Positions 25,284 to 32,501 of a DNA stretch of 37,218 nt are shown piece after piece. The stretch is from Hypericibacter sp963696655 (GTDB lineage: Bacteria > Pseudomonadota > Alphaproteobacteria > Dongiales > Dongiaceae). Where the stretch lies: NCBI GenBank assembly GCA_963696655.1, contig CAVOLB010000061.1:1-37218 (forward strand). The letters are read 5' to 3'. Each line of letters opens with the position of its first letter. Within the stretch, counting starts at the first letter, position 1. The position numbers were made by a program, and so were the translations under genes. A model generated the notes under the pieces. That model made no database searches and had not been told where the DNA came from. It saw only the letters and a list, made by a program, of their open reading frames with translations.

Positions 25284-26141
25284 TCAATCGGGCAGCGCAC
25301 TCGCCAGAAACAGCGATTCCAGAATCGGTCCCGGAGGACGGTCGCCGAAATTCGTGCGCAGGATGTGGGTCAGATCCTTGGAAACGTAGATCTGACTGAG
25401 GGCGCGGTCGACCGCAAGGCGAAAGTCCTCGTCATTACGTCGCAGGCCCAGCGCGTAAGTCTCGGCGCTCAGCATGAGGTCGCCGAGCTTGAGCTGGTCG
25501 TTGCCCGAGGATTTCAACAGATCCACGAGAATGCCGCGATCGCCGAAGAAGACGGAGATCTCGTTGGTGCCGAGCGCCTTGGCGCCCGCTTCGTAGCTGT
25601 CGTAGGTGACGACTTGCGCGGCGATGTCCAGCTTCTTCAGGACGCCGTTGAGGACCGTTTCGGTGGTCGTTCCCGATTTGACACCGACCTTCTTGTCCTT
25701 GAGATCGTAGAGCGAGCTCGGACCGTCGGTGCGATAGAGCACGGCGGCGCCAGTGATGAAGACCGGAACCGAGAAGCTCACCTGCTCGCGGCGCTTTAGC
25801 GTGACGGTGTCGGGGCCGCAGAGCAGATCGACCTTGCCCTCGCTGATGGCGTTGAAGCGAGTTTCGGTCGTGACCTTCACATATTCCGTCTTGAGGCCCG
25901 GCAGGCTGTACGCGGTCTTGAGCTTCTCGACGACCGCGTTGCAGAGATCGACGACATAGCCCTTCGCCGTCCCGTCGGCATCCATATAGGAGAAGGGCTT
26001 GGTGTCTTCGCGGACACCCAGTCTGATCGTGCCGTTCTTCTTGAGATCATCGAGCGTTCCTGCCCCTGCCGTCGCCGAGACGGCGAGAACCAGACCCAAA
26101 GCACCGGATAGCACTCGAAGCGATCGTCCGTACGCCACCAT
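25284..26141 (-). CDS. Orphan amino-acid-type periplasmic binding protein (SBP_bac_3), second copy
   Basis: A 285-residue exported protein with signal peptide (cleavage near TAGA-GTLDD). The family pattern is clear: TIRLGVREDTKPFSYMDADG, GYVVDLCNAVVEKLK, ISEGKVDLLCGPDTVTLKRREQVSFSVPVF and GVKSGTTTETVLNGVLKKL. Compared with the protein encoded at 23294 it shares the DLLCG, RRE-V-FS-P-F and GTTTE-VL segments, so they are paralogs. No permease or ATPase accompanies it. About 600 non-coding bases lie upstream, so it probably heads this transcription unit. Confidence 0.87.
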   Translation of the reverse strand: MVAYGRSLRVLSGALGLVLAVSATAGAGTLDDLKKNGTIRLGVREDTKPFSYMDADGTAKGYVVDLCNAVVEKLKTAYSLPGLKTEYVKVTTETRFNAISEGKVDLLCGPDTVTLKRREQVSFSVPVFITGAAVLYRTDGPSSLYDLKDKKVGVKSGTTTETVLNGVLKKLDIAAQVVTYDSYEAGAKALGTNEISVFFGDRGILVDLLKSSGNDQLKLGDLMLSAETYALGLRRNDEDFRLAVDRALSQIYVSKDLTHILRTNFGDRPPGPILESLFLASALPD

Positions 26142-26760
26142 GTCGCGGCTCCATTTCCCTGTCGATTTGCGTGAGCGGCAGGGCCGGATCGCAACGACGT
26201 GCCCCCTGCCCGGCCTCCGCGGTTCCTCTCGAAGTCCCCCAAGAGCGGCTCGAGCCCATCCCCGGCTCGGATCTCGATCCTATCCAGCATGACGCGTCTC
26301 TGCGCTCGCGCCCAGTCTGCAAATGCGAGGGCAACAAATTGTCATTTTATAACAATAAATTACCAGACCGTTCGCCCCACAATCGGCGGGCCTTCGGCGG
26401 CGTCTCTGGCGCTTAGGGACAAGTCGGCGTGCCTTCGGCGGGCAGCCTGAGCGAAGCCAGTTGAGGGTGAGGATCCCGAATCCAGGAACCGCTGATCGCC
26501 TCGGGACGTTAACAACCCGGTGCTCCCAGTGGGGCGGAGGCTTTTGTGGGGCCGGTCATTTCGGCCTTCCGACCGGGGGGCAAAATCGTTAACGATAAAA
26601 CTCGACACCGGTCTCGCTGCAGAGGCCTCTGACTCGGAACGAAAAACAGTGTATGGTTCGGAGTCGGGCGAGACGGGGCTGCTGGTAGAGTTTATCATCC
26701 TGCCGAATTGTTACGGATCCAATCTTGAGATCCCCGCCCAGAAAAAAGAGGAGTTCAACA
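26142..26760. other. Long divergent intergenic region with several palindromes
   Basis: About 620 bases between two divergent genes. It holds an AT-rich patch with the imperfect palindrome TTGTCATTTTATAACAA (26339-26355), two direct copies of CCTTCGGCGG (26391-26400 and 26432-26441), an inverted repeat CCGGTC/GACCGG (26552-26557, 26571-26576), and the perfect 12-bp palindrome ATCGTTAACGAT (26585-26596). These look like control sites for both genes. No convincing protein-coding frame is present. Confidence 0.5.
26585..26596. promoter_or_regulatory. 12-bp perfect palindrome upstream of a small secreted protein gene
   Basis: ATCGTTAACGAT is a perfect palindrome about 165 bases upstream of the ATG at 26761. 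A GTTAAC core also occurs nearby at about 26508. It resembles a dimeric regulator's operator; the regulator is unknown. Confidence 0.35.
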
Positions 26761-27045
26761 ATGAAGATAAAATTCCTGATCGCGTCCGCCGCTCTCGGCA
26801 TGGCTCTGTCCACGGGCGCGATGGCCGCCGTGATCTCGAACGTTACGCCGAACAATCGCTGCACTCTCTACGCACAGGACCTGGACTGGGACATCATGAT
26901 CATGGGCAAGGCCCCGGGGACCGACGCCGCGAGCGCGTCTCTGGCGCAGGGGCAGGATGAGTGCGCCCACGGTAAGTATGACGAAGGCATCGCGACCATC
27001 ACGGGCGCGGTCAAGGCTTTGGGCCTGCCGGTCAACGAGCACTAA
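26761..27045 (+). CDS. Small secreted protein of unknown function
   Basis: A 94-residue protein with a textbook signal peptide (MKIKFLIASAALGMALSTGAMA) and a strong ribosome site (GAGGAG seven bases ahead), which fixes the start at 26761. The mature part is about 72 residues with two cysteines (Cys34 and Cys68) that could form one disulfide, and a helical end EGIATITGAVKALGLP. I recognise no family. It is the only plus-strand gene between 7286 and the right join, has its own long upstream control region and its own strong terminator, so it is an independently expressed single gene. Confidence 0.75.
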   Translation: MKIKFLIASAALGMALSTGAMAAVISNVTPNNRCTLYAQDLDWDIMIMGKAPGTDAASASLAQGQDECAHGKYDEGIATITGAVKALGLPVNEH

Positions 27046-27083
27046 GACCGCTTCGTCGCACCGCTAAAGTCCGTCTGCTGAGG

Positions 27084-27119
27084 AACGGCAGGCCTCGATT
27101 GGGCCTGCCGTTTTCTTTT
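27084..27119 (+). terminator. Rho-independent terminator of the small secreted protein gene
   Basis: AACGGCAGGCC (27084-27094) pairs with GGCCTGCCGTT (27102-27112), an 11-bp perfect stem with a short loop, followed by TTTCTTTT. It lies about 40 bases past the stop codon. On the other strand it may also block read-through from the liv operon, which ends at 27148, though no good T-run follows on that side. Confidence 0.85.
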
Positions 27120-27147
27120 GTCCGCGAGCCGCCGCCGGGGGTTCGGT

Positions 27148-27891
27148 CTAGAGCCCGAGATAGCTGGTGCGGATCCGGGGATCGGCGGCCAGGTCGCCGG
27201 CCGCGCCGGCCATGACGATCCGGCCGTTCTCCAGCACATAGCCCCGGTCGGCGATGGCGAGACTCATCCGGACGTCCTGTTCGGCCAGGAGCAGCGTCAA
27301 CCCGGCGGCCCTGAGTTCCCGGGTAAGATCGAACACGAAGCGCGCCATCTTGGGCGCCAGCCCCAAGGTCGGCTCGTCGAGCAGGATCAATTGGGGTCGG
27401 GCCATGAGCGCCCGCGCGATCGCCAGCATCTGCTGCTCGCCGCCGGAGAGAGCGCCCGCCGACTGCCGCCGGCGCTCCGCCAGTCGCGGAAACAGCGCAT
27501 AGGCCCGCGCCAGGCTCTCGGCATAATGAGGTCGCGCCCAAGCACCATAAGCCCCCACCCGCAAGGTCTCCTCGACCGTGAGATGCGGGAAGATCATCCG
27601 GCCTTCGGGCACGAGCGCGATCCCGCGTCCGACCCGTTCATGGGCGGCAAGACGCTCGAGGCTCGCCCCGTCGAACCGGATCGAGCCGCGCCTAGGGGTC
27701 ATCAACCCCGCCAGCGTGCGCATCAGGCTGGTCTTGCCGGCGCCGTTGCTGCCGAGCAGGACCGTGATCGACCCGGGCAGGACCGACAGCGAGACACCGT
27801 GCAGCACCTCGATCGCACCATAGCCGGCGACCAGATCGCGAACCTCCAGCAAGGGAGACGGCACCGGCAGATCCTCTGCGACCGCGCTCAT
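27148..27891 (-). CDS. livF: Branched-chain amino acid-type ABC transporter ATPase LivF
   Basis: A 247-residue ABC ATPase on the cytosolic face of the importer. It has Walker A GSNGAGKTS, signature LSGGEQQMLAIARALMARP, Walker B LILLDEP followed by TLGLAPKMARFVFD, and the switch His position replaced by Gln in LLLAEQDVRMSLAIADRGYVLENG, as is normal for LivF. The true start is the ATG at 27891 (MSAVAED), which overlaps the LivG stop as ATGA. The longer upstream frame is a shadow of livG. Last gene of the liv part of the operon. Confidence 0.92.
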   Translation of the reverse strand: MSAVAEDLPVPSPLLEVRDLVAGYGAIEVLHGVSLSVLPGSITVLLGSNGAGKTSLMRTLAGLMTPRRGSIRFDGASLERLAAHERVGRGIALVPEGRMIFPHLTVEETLRVGAYGAWARPHYAESLARAYALFPRLAERRRQSAGALSGGEQQMLAIARALMARPQLILLDEPTLGLAPKMARFVFDLTRELRAAGLTLLLAEQDVRMSLAIADRGYVLENGRIVMAGAAGDLAADPRIRTSYLGL

Positions 27892-28613
27892 GCTTCGACC
27901 CCGAGATAAGCGTCGAGCACGTGGGGATCGCGCGCGATCGCCTGCGGCGTGCCCTCGGCGATCTTCATCCCGTGATGCAGCACGATGATGCGCTGGCAGA
28001 GATCCATCAGGGCCGACATCACATGCTCGATCACCAGCACCGTCAGGGCATGCTTCTCCTTGATGCGCCGGATCATGGCCATGGCGTCGGCAATCTCGGT
28101 CGGCGTCAGGCCGGCCATGACCTCGTCGAGCAGCAGCAATCGCGGCCGCTGCGCCAGCGCGCGGGCGATCTCGAGCCGCTTCTGACCGGCCAGGGTAAGG
28201 CTCCCCGCCAGCGCGTCGGCGCGATCCGCCAAGCCGACATCGTCCAGGATCGACCGGGCAAATTCGTCCGCCGCGTCCGGCCGCCGCTCGGCGGAGCCGA
28301 ACAGGGCTCCGATCCGAACGTTCTCGCGGACGGTGAGGCCACGGAAGGGCCGCACGATCTGGAAGGTCCGCGCGACACCCCGCGCCGCCACCTGATCGGC
28401 GCGACGGCCGACGAGCGAATGCCCGTCGAACCGGATATCGCCGGCGGTGGGCCGCTCGTTGCCGGCGACGAGGCTGACGAGCGTGGTCTTGCCGGCGCCG
28501 TTGGCGCCCATGAGACCGACCATCTCGCCGCTCTCGATCGAGAAGCTCACATCGTCGAGGGCCTTCAGCCCCCCGAAGCGCTTTCCCACGCCTCGAAGCT
28601 CGAGCAGGCTCAT
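27888..28613 (-). CDS. livG: Branched-chain amino acid-type ABC transporter ATPase LivG
   Basis: A 241-residue ABC ATPase. Walker A GANGAGKTT, the LivG-type FQIVRPFRGLTVRENV, a degenerate signature LTLAGQKRLEIARAL in place of LSGGQ, Walker B RLLLLDEVMAGLTPTE, and the switch His in VLVIEHVMSALMDL. It pairs with LivF to drive the LivH/LivM channel. Its ATG overlaps the livM stop and its stop overlaps the livF start, both as ATGA. It is a normal LivG in length. Confidence 0.92.
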   Translation of the reverse strand: MSLLELRGVGKRFGGLKALDDVSFSIESGEMVGLMGANGAGKTTLVSLVAGNERPTAGDIRFDGHSLVGRRADQVAARGVARTFQIVRPFRGLTVRENVRIGALFGSAERRPDAADEFARSILDDVGLADRADALAGSLTLAGQKRLEIARALAQRPRLLLLDEVMAGLTPTEIADAMAMIRRIKEKHALTVLVIEHVMSALMDLCQRIIVLHHGMKIAEGTPQAIARDPHVLDAYLGVEA

Positions 28614-29509
28614 GGCCCGAACCTCCGCCGCAACAGCCCGTCGATGCCCGAGGGCGCAAACAGCACGAAGCCGATCAGCAGCAGCCCGAGGATGATCATG
28701 TAGAGTTCGGCCAGGTTGGCCCAGAGCAGCTCAGACAGCAGCACCAGGAACAGGGCGCCCATGAGGGGACCGCGGGCGCGGTCGCTGCCGCCGATCATGG
28801 CCATGGTCACGACCGTGAAGGAGATGGTCGGGCTGAAAATCTGCTGCGGCTCGAAATAGCTGGTGCGCAGCGCCGCCAGCCCCCCAACCATGCCGGGGAT
28901 GGCGGCCGAAAGCGCATAGGCCGCGAGCTTGTAGCGCGCGGTCGGAACGCCCACGGTTTCCGCCGCCGGCTCGTCCTCTCGGATCGCCCGCAGGCCGGCG
29001 CCGAAACGCGAACGACCGACCAGCACCACCAGCAGCGTTGCTGCGACCGCCAGGGCCAGCATCGTCCAATAGAGCGTCGAAAGCCCCGGCGCGCCCATCA
29101 TCAGCCGCCCGAACTTGCCCAGCGCCGCCTCGACATTGATGACGATGTATTTGACCAGCTCCGCGAGGCCGAAAGTCAGGATCACGAAATAGGGCCCGCG
29201 CACGCGCATGACCGGATAGCCGATCAGGCCCGCGAACAGGGCGGCCACGAGACCGGAGAGGGGGATCGCGAGAGGCAGCGGGACGATGTGCCAGGTCAGC
29301 ACGGTGAGATATCCGCCCAACCCGTAGAACACGGCATGGCCGAGGGAGATGTAGCCGGTGAAACCGGAGAGCAGGACCCAGCTTTGGGTCAGGGCGATCC
29401 ACATCAGCAGCTGGAAGCCGACGCCCTGATAGTAGTCGCCGGCCAGGAGCGGCAGGACTGCCATGGCCGCGAAGAAGAGGATCGGCAACAGGTTGGAGAA
29501 CGGCTTCAT
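28610..29509 (-). CDS. livM: Branched-chain amino acid-type ABC transporter permease LivM
   Basis: A 299-residue inner-membrane permease starting at the ATG at 29509 (MKPFSNLLPILFF). Family motifs: LSGFTGYISLGHAVFYGLGGY, VRGPYFVILTFGLAELVKYIV, the ATPase-contact loop LRAIREDEPAAETVGV, and a C-terminal APSGIDGLLRRRF. About eight membrane segments. Its start overlaps the livH stop as ATGA and its stop overlaps the livG start. The longer upstream frame is a shadow of livH. Confidence 0.9.
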   Translation of the reverse strand: MKPFSNLLPILFFAAMAVLPLLAGDYYQGVGFQLLMWIALTQSWVLLSGFTGYISLGHAVFYGLGGYLTVLTWHIVPLPLAIPLSGLVAALFAGLIGYPVMRVRGPYFVILTFGLAELVKYIVINVEAALGKFGRLMMGAPGLSTLYWTMLALAVAATLLVVLVGRSRFGAGLRAIREDEPAAETVGVPTARYKLAAYALSAAIPGMVGGLAALRTSYFEPQQIFSPTISFTVVTMAMIGGSDRARGPLMGALFLVLLSELLWANLAELYMIILGLLLIGFVLFAPSGIDGLLRRRFGP

Positions 29510-30399
29510 CGCACGATCCGGGTCCGGCCCAAGAGACCTTGCGGACGGATCAGCAGCACCGCGATGAAGACGCCATAGACCAGGATCGAGCGGTAGTTGG
29601 GCGAGGTCAGCGCCACGCCATAGGTCTCGAGCAGCCCCAGGATCAGCCCGCCGATCAGGCTTCCGGTCAGATTGCCGAGCCCGCCCAGAATGATGATGAC
29701 GAAGGCAGCGATCATGTAGGGGAAGCCCATGAAGGGCGAAACCTGCTCCACCATGCTGACCAGGGCGCCCGCGAGGCCCGCGACCGCGAAGCCCGCGACG
29801 AAGCTCCAGCGCTCGAGCTTCTCCGTGTCGATCCCGGCCAGGCTGGCCGCCTCGCGATTCTGGATCAGCGCCTTGACCGCCAGGCCCACGGTGTTGAAAT
29901 GCAGCAGCAGCATGGCGGCGACGGTGACGATGCCGGCAACGACGAGGACCAGCAGCCGTCCCCCCGTGACCGAGGCGACGCCCAGATCGATCACGGCGCC
30001 GCCGAAGGGTTGATAGCCGCGCGGCGTCGCCGTGAAGAGCAGCGACACCAGATTTTGCAGGATGATCGAGATGCCGAAGAACAGCAGCAGCGAATTGGCC
30101 TCGATGCGCTGGGACAGAGCGGGGTTCGCGAGCAGCCGGCGGAACAGACCGCGATAGAGGCCGTAACCCAGGAGGCCGGCCGCGACCGGCGAGAGGACCA
30201 GCGCCGGCCAGGGCCCCAGCCCCAGCAGGCTGAAGGACCAGCACGCGACGTAGCTTCCGACCATCACCAGCTCGCCATGGGCCACGTTCAGCAGCCGCAT
30301 GGTGCCGTAGATCAGATTCAGGCCCAGCGCCACCAGCGCATAGAGCGCGCCCGCGATCAGCGCGGCCGCCAGTAGCTGGGGAGAGAGCAGCAGATCCAA
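29506..30399 (-). CDS. livH: Branched-chain amino acid-type ABC transporter permease LivH
   Basis: Inner-membrane permease with the LivH signature LNLIYGTMRLLNVAHGELVMVGSYVA and the loop ALIQNREAASLAGIDTEKL. I prefer the TTG at 30399 (read as MDLLLSPQLLAAALIAGALYAL, 297 residues), because LivH proteins commonly start this way. The frame extends to a TTG at 30432, but that codon sits at the foot of a very stable hairpin (30434-30480) that would bury its ribosome site. Neither start has a strong Shine-Dalgarno, so low or coupled translation is likely. Partner of LivM. Confidence 0.85.
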   Translation of the reverse strand: MDLLLSPQLLAAALIAGALYALVALGLNLIYGTMRLLNVAHGELVMVGSYVACWSFSLLGLGPWPALVLSPVAAGLLGYGLYRGLFRRLLANPALSQRIEANSLLLFFGISIILQNLVSLLFTATPRGYQPFGGAVIDLGVASVTGGRLLVLVVAGIVTVAAMLLLHFNTVGLAVKALIQNREAASLAGIDTEKLERWSFVAGFAVAGLAGALVSMVEQVSPFMGFPYMIAAFVIIILGGLGNLTGSLIGGLILGLLETYGVALTSPNYRSILVYGVFIAVLLIRPQGLLGRTRIVR

Positions 30400-30433
30400 G
30401 GCTCGAAAGCTCGCCGGTATGGAGGGTTGCAAA

Positions 30434-30480
30434 CGAAGCGGCGCGGGAGAAGCGGTCGCCCGCTCCTCCCGCGCCCTTCG
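30434..30480 (-). terminator. Intercistronic stem-loop between the liv binding-protein gene and livH
   Basis: Three stacked stems: CGAAG (30434-30438) with CTTCG (30476-30480), GCGCGGGAG (30441-30449) with CTCCCGCGC (30466-30474), and AGCGG (30451-30455) with CCGCT (30460-30464), closing a TCGC loop. It follows the binding-protein stop directly. There is no T-run on the minus strand, so mRNA protection or partial attenuation is more likely than complete termination. It mirrors the hairpin behind the sugar-binding-protein gene at 1364-1393. Confidence 0.7.
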
Positions 30481-30492
30481 ATTTTCAGGCCA

Positions 30493-31668
30493 TCAGCTGC
30501 GCGGCTTGTAGGGCGCGGTCGCCGCTTCCGGCGGCCATACCAGCTGTGCCTTGCCATCCTGGAACTGCAGGAACGAGGTCGGCGTGGTCACGTTCTGGAC
30601 GCCCTCGAACTTCACCGGGCCGTTGATGGTGTCGAAGGTCATGGTCGAGATCGCTTCCCGGATCTTGGCCTTGTCGAGACCCGCCGTCGCCACCGCCTGC
30701 TGCAGGATCTCGCAGGACATGTAGGCGAGCGCGGAATCGAGATAGTCCGGGTTGGCGTTGAACTTCGCGACATAGGCGTCGAAGAAGGGCTTCGCCTTCG
30801 GCCAGTCGGCCTTGGCCGGGGTCCAATGGCCGATGGTGACGATGCCGTCGAGATCCTTGCCGAACATCTTGCCGAAGAAGTCGATGGTCGGGCCCACCAG
30901 CACGAACTGGAACGGCGCCTTGATGCCCACTTCCTTGGCCTGGTTCATATAAAGGATCGAATCGTTCGGATAGGAGAGCGCCAGAACCGCGTCCGGGTTG
31001 GCCGCCTTCACCTTGCCGAGCAGCGCCGTCATGTCCTTCACGTCGGGCGGATACTCGTCATTGACGGCGACCTTGATGCCGGCCTTGTCGAGGGCCGGGA
31101 TCAGGAACTGCTTGATCTCCAGCGAGAAGGGCAGCTGGTTGGTGATGACGGCGGCGGTCTTGGCGCCGTTTGCCGTCAGCATCTTGGCGAGCTCATCCGC
31201 CATCCGGTCGGGAATGGCCGAGGTCGGGAACCAGATATTGCCGGGCTTGAGATCGCGCAGCTGCACCGAGGCGGCGGAGTTGCCGACGACCGGGAACTGG
31301 TATTTCTCGAGCACGCCCGCGATCGCGAAATGCATCGGCGTGCCCCAGGGGGCCAGCAGCAGATCGACCTTGTCCTCGGTGATCAGCTTCTCATAGATGC
31401 GCACGGTCTGGTCGGGATTGGACTGGTCGTCATACATGACGAACTCGATCGGCCGCTTGGTGCCTCCGACATCGAGCCCGCCCGCCGCATTCACCTGCTC
31501 CTTCCACAGCTCGTAGGCATTGAGCTGCGAGGGCGCGGCGGCCGCGAACAGGCCGGTCTGCGCGATCGAGAATCCGATCCGGACCGGCTCGGCCGCCTGG
31601 GCCGCCGCCATACCGGCAAGAGCGAGGCCCGCCACCGCGAGGGCCGCTCCCATCCATTTCTTCAACAT
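30493..31668 (-). CDS. Branched-chain amino acid-type ABC transporter binding protein
   Basis: A 391-residue periplasmic protein of the Peripla_BP_6 (LivJ-like) family. The ATG at 31668 (MLKKWMGAALAVAGLALAG, cleavage near AAQA-AEPV) has GGGGAGG as ribosome site; the open frame to 31734 is not signal-like. Family phrases: VRIGFSIAQTGLFAAAAPSQL, YDDQSNPDQTVRIYEKLI, LLAPWGTPMHFAIAGVLEKY, PDAVLALSYPNDSILYMNQAKEVG. This branch includes binders of amides, aromatic acids and other carboxylates as well as branched-chain amino acids. The linked molybdenum hydroxylase suggests a heterocyclic or aromatic ligand; this is inference. Confidence 0.88.
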   Translation of the reverse strand: MLKKWMGAALAVAGLALAGMAAAQAAEPVRIGFSIAQTGLFAAAAPSQLNAYELWKEQVNAAGGLDVGGTKRPIEFVMYDDQSNPDQTVRIYEKLITEDKVDLLLAPWGTPMHFAIAGVLEKYQFPVVGNSAASVQLRDLKPGNIWFPTSAIPDRMADELAKMLTANGAKTAAVITNQLPFSLEIKQFLIPALDKAGIKVAVNDEYPPDVKDMTALLGKVKAANPDAVLALSYPNDSILYMNQAKEVGIKAPFQFVLVGPTIDFFGKMFGKDLDGIVTIGHWTPAKADWPKAKPFFDAYVAKFNANPDYLDSALAYMSCEILQQAVATAGLDKAKIREAISTMTFDTINGPVKFEGVQNVTTPTSFLQFQDGKAQLVWPPEAATAPYKPRS

Positions 31669-31691
31669 CGTCTTCGCCTCCCCTGTCGTCT

Positions 31692-32501
31692 TTATGGTTG
31701 CTTGTTCATCCAGTCGATGGCCGCCGGCACCCACGGGCCGGCGGGTTCGCCGCCCGCATAGCTGGCGGTAAAATGGTCACGGCCCGGCAGCACGATCCGA
31801 GAAACCTCGCCCCCGGCTGCCTTCAAGGCGGCCTCCATGGCTTCAGCTTGCCGGATCAGATGCGGAAAGTCGCGTTCGCCATGCGCCATGAAGAAGGGTC
31901 GCGGCCGCCCGTCGATCCGGTGGATCGGGCTGGCTGCCCGGTCGGTGTCGCCGGTCCCGAGGAAACGAGGCCGCATGGAGAGGCCTGAGCCGGCCGCGAA
32001 ATCGTAAACGCCCGAGATGGGCAGGCAGCCGCGGATCGCATCACCCGCTATGCCCTGCCGGTCCTGCCAGTCCCGGGTCACCGCCAGCAGGCTGGCGGAA
32101 TGGCCGCCGGCGGAATGGCCGCCGACAAAGATGGGCTTGCGGCCGCTTTCCCTCCAGACCCAGGCGACGCCCGCCGCGGCATCCTCGACGCCGGTGGGGA
32201 AAACATGCTGCGGCGCAAGGCGATAGCCGATCGAGGCGAAGAGATAGCCGGCCGCGGTGAAGGCCGGCGCCATGAAGGCCATCCATTCCTTGTAGCCGTT
32301 GGTCCAGCCGCCGCCATGGAGGAACGCCAGCACCCGGCCGTTGGGCCTGGCCGGGCGGTAGAGGGCGACACCCTGATAGGGATCGTCGCCATAGGAGTGA
32401 TCCTCGCCGGTGATGCCGGCCCCCAGCCGCATGGCCTCGTCATGGTAGCGCCTGCCGACCTCGGAGAAGGGCTCCTGCGGCGGATAATCCTCAATGCGCA
32501 A
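31692..32501 (-). CDS. Alpha/beta hydrolase (esterase/amidase, kynurenine formamidase-like)
   Basis: A 269-residue cytosolic serine hydrolase. HGGGW (62-66) forms the oxyanion hole; the nucleophile Ser130 sits in GHSAGG; Asp in HGERDFPHL and His in LPGRDHFTASY complete the triad. The family includes carboxylesterases and arylformamidases. I chose the TTG at 32501 (RIEDYPPQEPF) because GGAGG stands six bases before it; the frame extends to 32576 through the end of the molybdopterin-subunit gene but is not family-like there. It overlaps that gene by a few bases and precedes the liv genes, so it likely acts in the same pathway, cleaving an ester or amide before or after hydroxylation. Confidence 0.85.
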   Translation of the reverse strand: MRIEDYPPQEPFSEVGRRYHDEAMRLGAGITGEDHSYGDDPYQGVALYRPARPNGRVLAFLHGGGWTNGYKEWMAFMAPAFTAAGYLFASIGYRLAPQHVFPTGVEDAAAGVAWVWRESGRKPIFVGGHSAGGHSASLLAVTRDWQDRQGIAGDAIRGCLPISGVYDFAAGSGLSMRPRFLGTGDTDRAASPIHRIDGRPRPFFMAHGERDFPHLIRQAEAMEAALKAAGGEVSRIVLPGRDHFTASYAGGEPAGPWVPAAIDWMNKQP

